A stretch of DNA of 64,000 nt from Pseudoalteromonas luteoviolacea DSM 6061 (GTDB lineage: Bacteria; Pseudomonadota; Gammaproteobacteria; Enterobacterales; Alteromonadaceae). Position numbers and translations under genes: made by a program. The stretch is from contig NZ_AUYB01000096.1 in the NCBI RefSeq assembly GCF_001625655.1, positions 83,425-147,424 of the forward strand, written 5' to 3'. Within the stretch, counting starts at the first letter, position 1. Each line of letters opens with the position of its first letter. Shown one piece after another: positions 62,651 to 64,000 of this stretch. A model generated the notes under the pieces. It had not been told where the DNA came from, searched no databases, and saw only the letters and a program-made list of their open reading frames with translations.

Positions 62651-63304
62651 ATGACTAATAACAATTTAGAAAACACATTTTCAGATATATTGAGTTTTAA
62701 ACCCCTTATTGATAAAGCGGGAAATTTAGACTCACCGAGTCAAATCGAAGCATGGCTGAGTGACATTGCCGCCATCATTGAATGTGACACAATTCATTTA
62801 ATTGGCTTTAAACCACAGTCACCCACGTCTTATCAACATCAAGTAATTGGGCATGAACACCATGCTATTGAAAATAGAGTGAATTTAGATACCACATATG
62901 AGCATTGCAGAGAGAGTCACACACCTTACTCAGTAGAAGTGAAGGGCAGTGAATATGGATTGATGATACCACTGCGCGGCGTAAGCGGCATTTTAGGCAG
63001 CGTATTGATCACAAGTGATACTTACATTGCACCACAACAACAAGAATGGCATTGGAGTATTTTAGGGCCTCACCTGTTGTTAGCATTAAAGCGCAGCTTC
63101 TCTAAAGACAAAATTAAAATTACCAAACGAGAACGTGATTGCATTCTCTGGGCTTCTGAGGGAAAAACATCTTGGGAGATCAGCCAAATACTGGGTATAT
63201 CGGAACGTACAGTCAATTTTCATCTAAGCAACTGCATTGAAAAAACCAATAGCGCGAACAGACAACAAGCCATCGTTAAGTATCTATTCAATCACACTCT
63301 ATAA
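62651..63304 (+). CDS. LuxR-type regulator (solo), copy B
   Basis: A 217-residue paralogue of the regulator at 59.9 kb. The HTH (TKRERDCILWASEGKTSWEI, LGISERTVNFHLSN, EKTNSANRQQAI) is almost identical between the two, while the N-terminal sensor halves share little, so the two probably bind the same DNA motif under different signals. The ribosome site is weak (GGGAAAAAAA). It is followed by a large hairpin and then by a convergent precursor gene. Confidence 0.85.
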   Translation: MTNNNLENTFSDILSFKPLIDKAGNLDSPSQIEAWLSDIAAIIECDTIHLIGFKPQSPTSYQHQVIGHEHHAIENRVNLDTTYEHCRESHTPYSVEVKGSEYGLMIPLRGVSGILGSVLITSDTYIAPQQQEWHWSILGPHLLLALKRSFSKDKIKITKRERDCILWASEGKTSWEISQILGISERTVNFHLSNCIEKTNSANRQQAIVKYLFNHTL

Positions 63305-63348
63305 TCAGATTGTGGTATGAACTTACACCCCCAGGTAAGCACCCCTTT

Positions 63349-63395
63349 GACCTTAAACATGTGCAATATGATTTGCACTGAGTATGTTTAAGGTC
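63349..63395. terminator. large two-part hairpin after LuxR copy B
   Basis: Outer perfect 12-bp arms GACCTTAAACAT (63349-63360) and ATGTTTAAGGTC (63384-63395) enclose an inner stem GTGCAA (63361-63366)/TTGCAC (63373-63378). A T-rich tract (ATTTTTC) follows on the plus strand. Confidence 0.75.
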
Positions 63396-63545
63396 GGGCT
63401 ATTTTTCTAGTTTCACTCATCTTGCTAATTGCTATTCCACTTCCATTCAATACTTCCATTCAACGTAATTAAAATTACGCGCAACTTGCTTAATGCATTA
63501 ACTTTTATATTGTGGTGTAGCACAAGAAACAAAGGCTTAGAAAAC

Positions 63546-63568
63546 GAAAAAAGAGCCACAAGGCTCTT
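63546..63568 (-). terminator. terminator of the last precursor gene
   Basis: AAGAGCC (63551-63557) and GGCTCTT (63562-63568) with a 4-nt loop; on the minus strand it runs into TTTTTTCG. Confidence 0.85.
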
Positions 63569-63598
63569 AATCAGAAAAGGTAAAGTTGTATTAATTTT

Positions 63599-63772
63599 TT
63601 AACGCATATTAATTGGACAATCACTGATGTGTGATGTTACCACTGTCCAACTGTAATTAGATGCGAGTTGATTTTTGATACCACCTGCAACACGCATTGT
63701 TTCTTGTGCCTTGATTTCAGAATTAGAGAGAGATAACTGTTTTACTTCGCGCTTTTTTAATTTAACTTTCAT
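63599..63772 (-). CDS. GG-leader RiPP precursor with one Cys
   Basis: A 57-residue precursor not captured by long-ORF calling. The leader starts MKVKLKKREVKQLSLSNSEI and ends MRVAGG at residues 26-31; VAGG is identical to the Cys-rich precursor at 13.6 kb. The 26-residue core has five Ser/Thr and a single Cys near its end (HISDCPINMR), enough for one thioether ring. GGGCAACATC precedes the ATG, a modest ribosome site. Its own terminator follows. Confidence 0.72.
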   Translation of the reverse strand: MKVKLKKREVKQLSLSNSEIKAQETMRVAGGIKNQLASNYSWTVVTSHISDCPINMR

Positions 63773-64000
63773 GATGTTGCCCTGTTTTTGTTTGTGTATG
63801 AGTTAAATATAAGCAACTTAATTGCCCCCAACAAGCTGCTAGATCTAGCAGGGTAAAGGACTAACTTGAGTAAGGCTGGCGTCCTTGCCAGAGAACGAAA
63901 AATTAAATCGGTATGTGCTCATCTCTGCGCACTTGGTTTTCGTCAGGTACATCATGTGCCTGTGCTGTGCCTCCTAACTGGCCCTACTCACCTGAGTAAG
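63773..64000. other. right-edge sequence with no assignable gene
   Basis: Contains the likely promoter of the minus-strand precursor and a 28-codon frame starting near 63913 that I do not support. The next gene lies beyond the window. Confidence 0.35.

Noticed and set aside
63913..63999. 28-codon frame with several Cys and Ser at the right edge
   Set aside because: No ribosome site, no GG leader, and a stop just upstream; too short to support.
1..64000. tRNA, rRNA or known riboswitch
   Set aside because: None recognised by eye; in particular no glmS-ribozyme-like element ahead of glmS, as expected for a gammaproteobacterium.

Overview
The window looks like chromosomal DNA of a marine gammaproteobacterium, most likely Pseudoalteromonas. 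This is inferred from moderate-to-low GC, glmU/glmS with a DeoR-type regulator, a NIT-domain chemoreceptor, secreted polymer-degrading enzymes and gene style; no rRNA or tRNA is visible to confirm it.

Layout. 1-2.2 kb: end of an unidentified gene, then a cupin / TauE-like permease / O-methyltransferase operon. 2.2-6 kb: Trp-rich small protein, NIT chemoreceptor, secreted GH5 glycanase. 6.4-9.1 kb: two small XRE regulators, a translationally coupled 43-residue peptide and two membrane proteins. 9.1-11 kb: AraC-type regulator coupled to a degenerate GGDEF membrane protein. 11.5-14.7 kb: lipoprotein phytase, a Cys-rich RiPP precursor and a secreted protein. 14,789-30,614: a complete Tn7-like transposon with ACCTT target duplications, sitting just beyond the 3' end of glmS. 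It carries tnsABCDE, a dGTPase gene between tnsA and the right end, and at the left a four-gene operon (DNA adenine methyltransferase, dual-GHKL ATPase/histidine kinase, receiver-domain protein, unknown protein) that is the best candidate here for an undescribed defence or signalling system. One right-end-like site lies directly outside the left target duplication and suggests an earlier insertion at the same site. 30.6-34.3 kb: glmS, DeoR regulator, retropepsin-like protease. 34.4-44.7 kb: MacB-like export operon divergent from an NtrC-type regulator and kinase, then a membrane LytTR regulator and an outer-membrane barrel. 44.8-48.9 kb: MltD-like transglycosylase, GH24 lysozyme, RNA 2',3'-cyclic phosphodiesterase and small proteins.

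49-64 kb: a class-I-like lanthipeptide system. LanB, LanC, a C39-peptidase ABC exporter and an HlyD-type adaptor lie on the minus strand. The essential glmU follows, and beyond it on the plus strand are three tandem, cysteine-free precursor genes. Two paralogous LuxR-type regulators, a metallo-beta-lactamase-fold lipoprotein and a further GG-leader precursor follow. The Cys-rich precursor at 13.6 kb has nearly the same leader as the tandem precursors, so one modification/export machine probably serves several scattered substrates. Expected flow: LanB dehydrates Ser/Thr, LanC closes thioether rings where Cys is present, the C39 domain cuts after Gly-Gly, and transporter plus adaptor export the product. 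The Cys-free cores cannot form lanthionine by themselves, which makes their product the most puzzling chemistry in the window.
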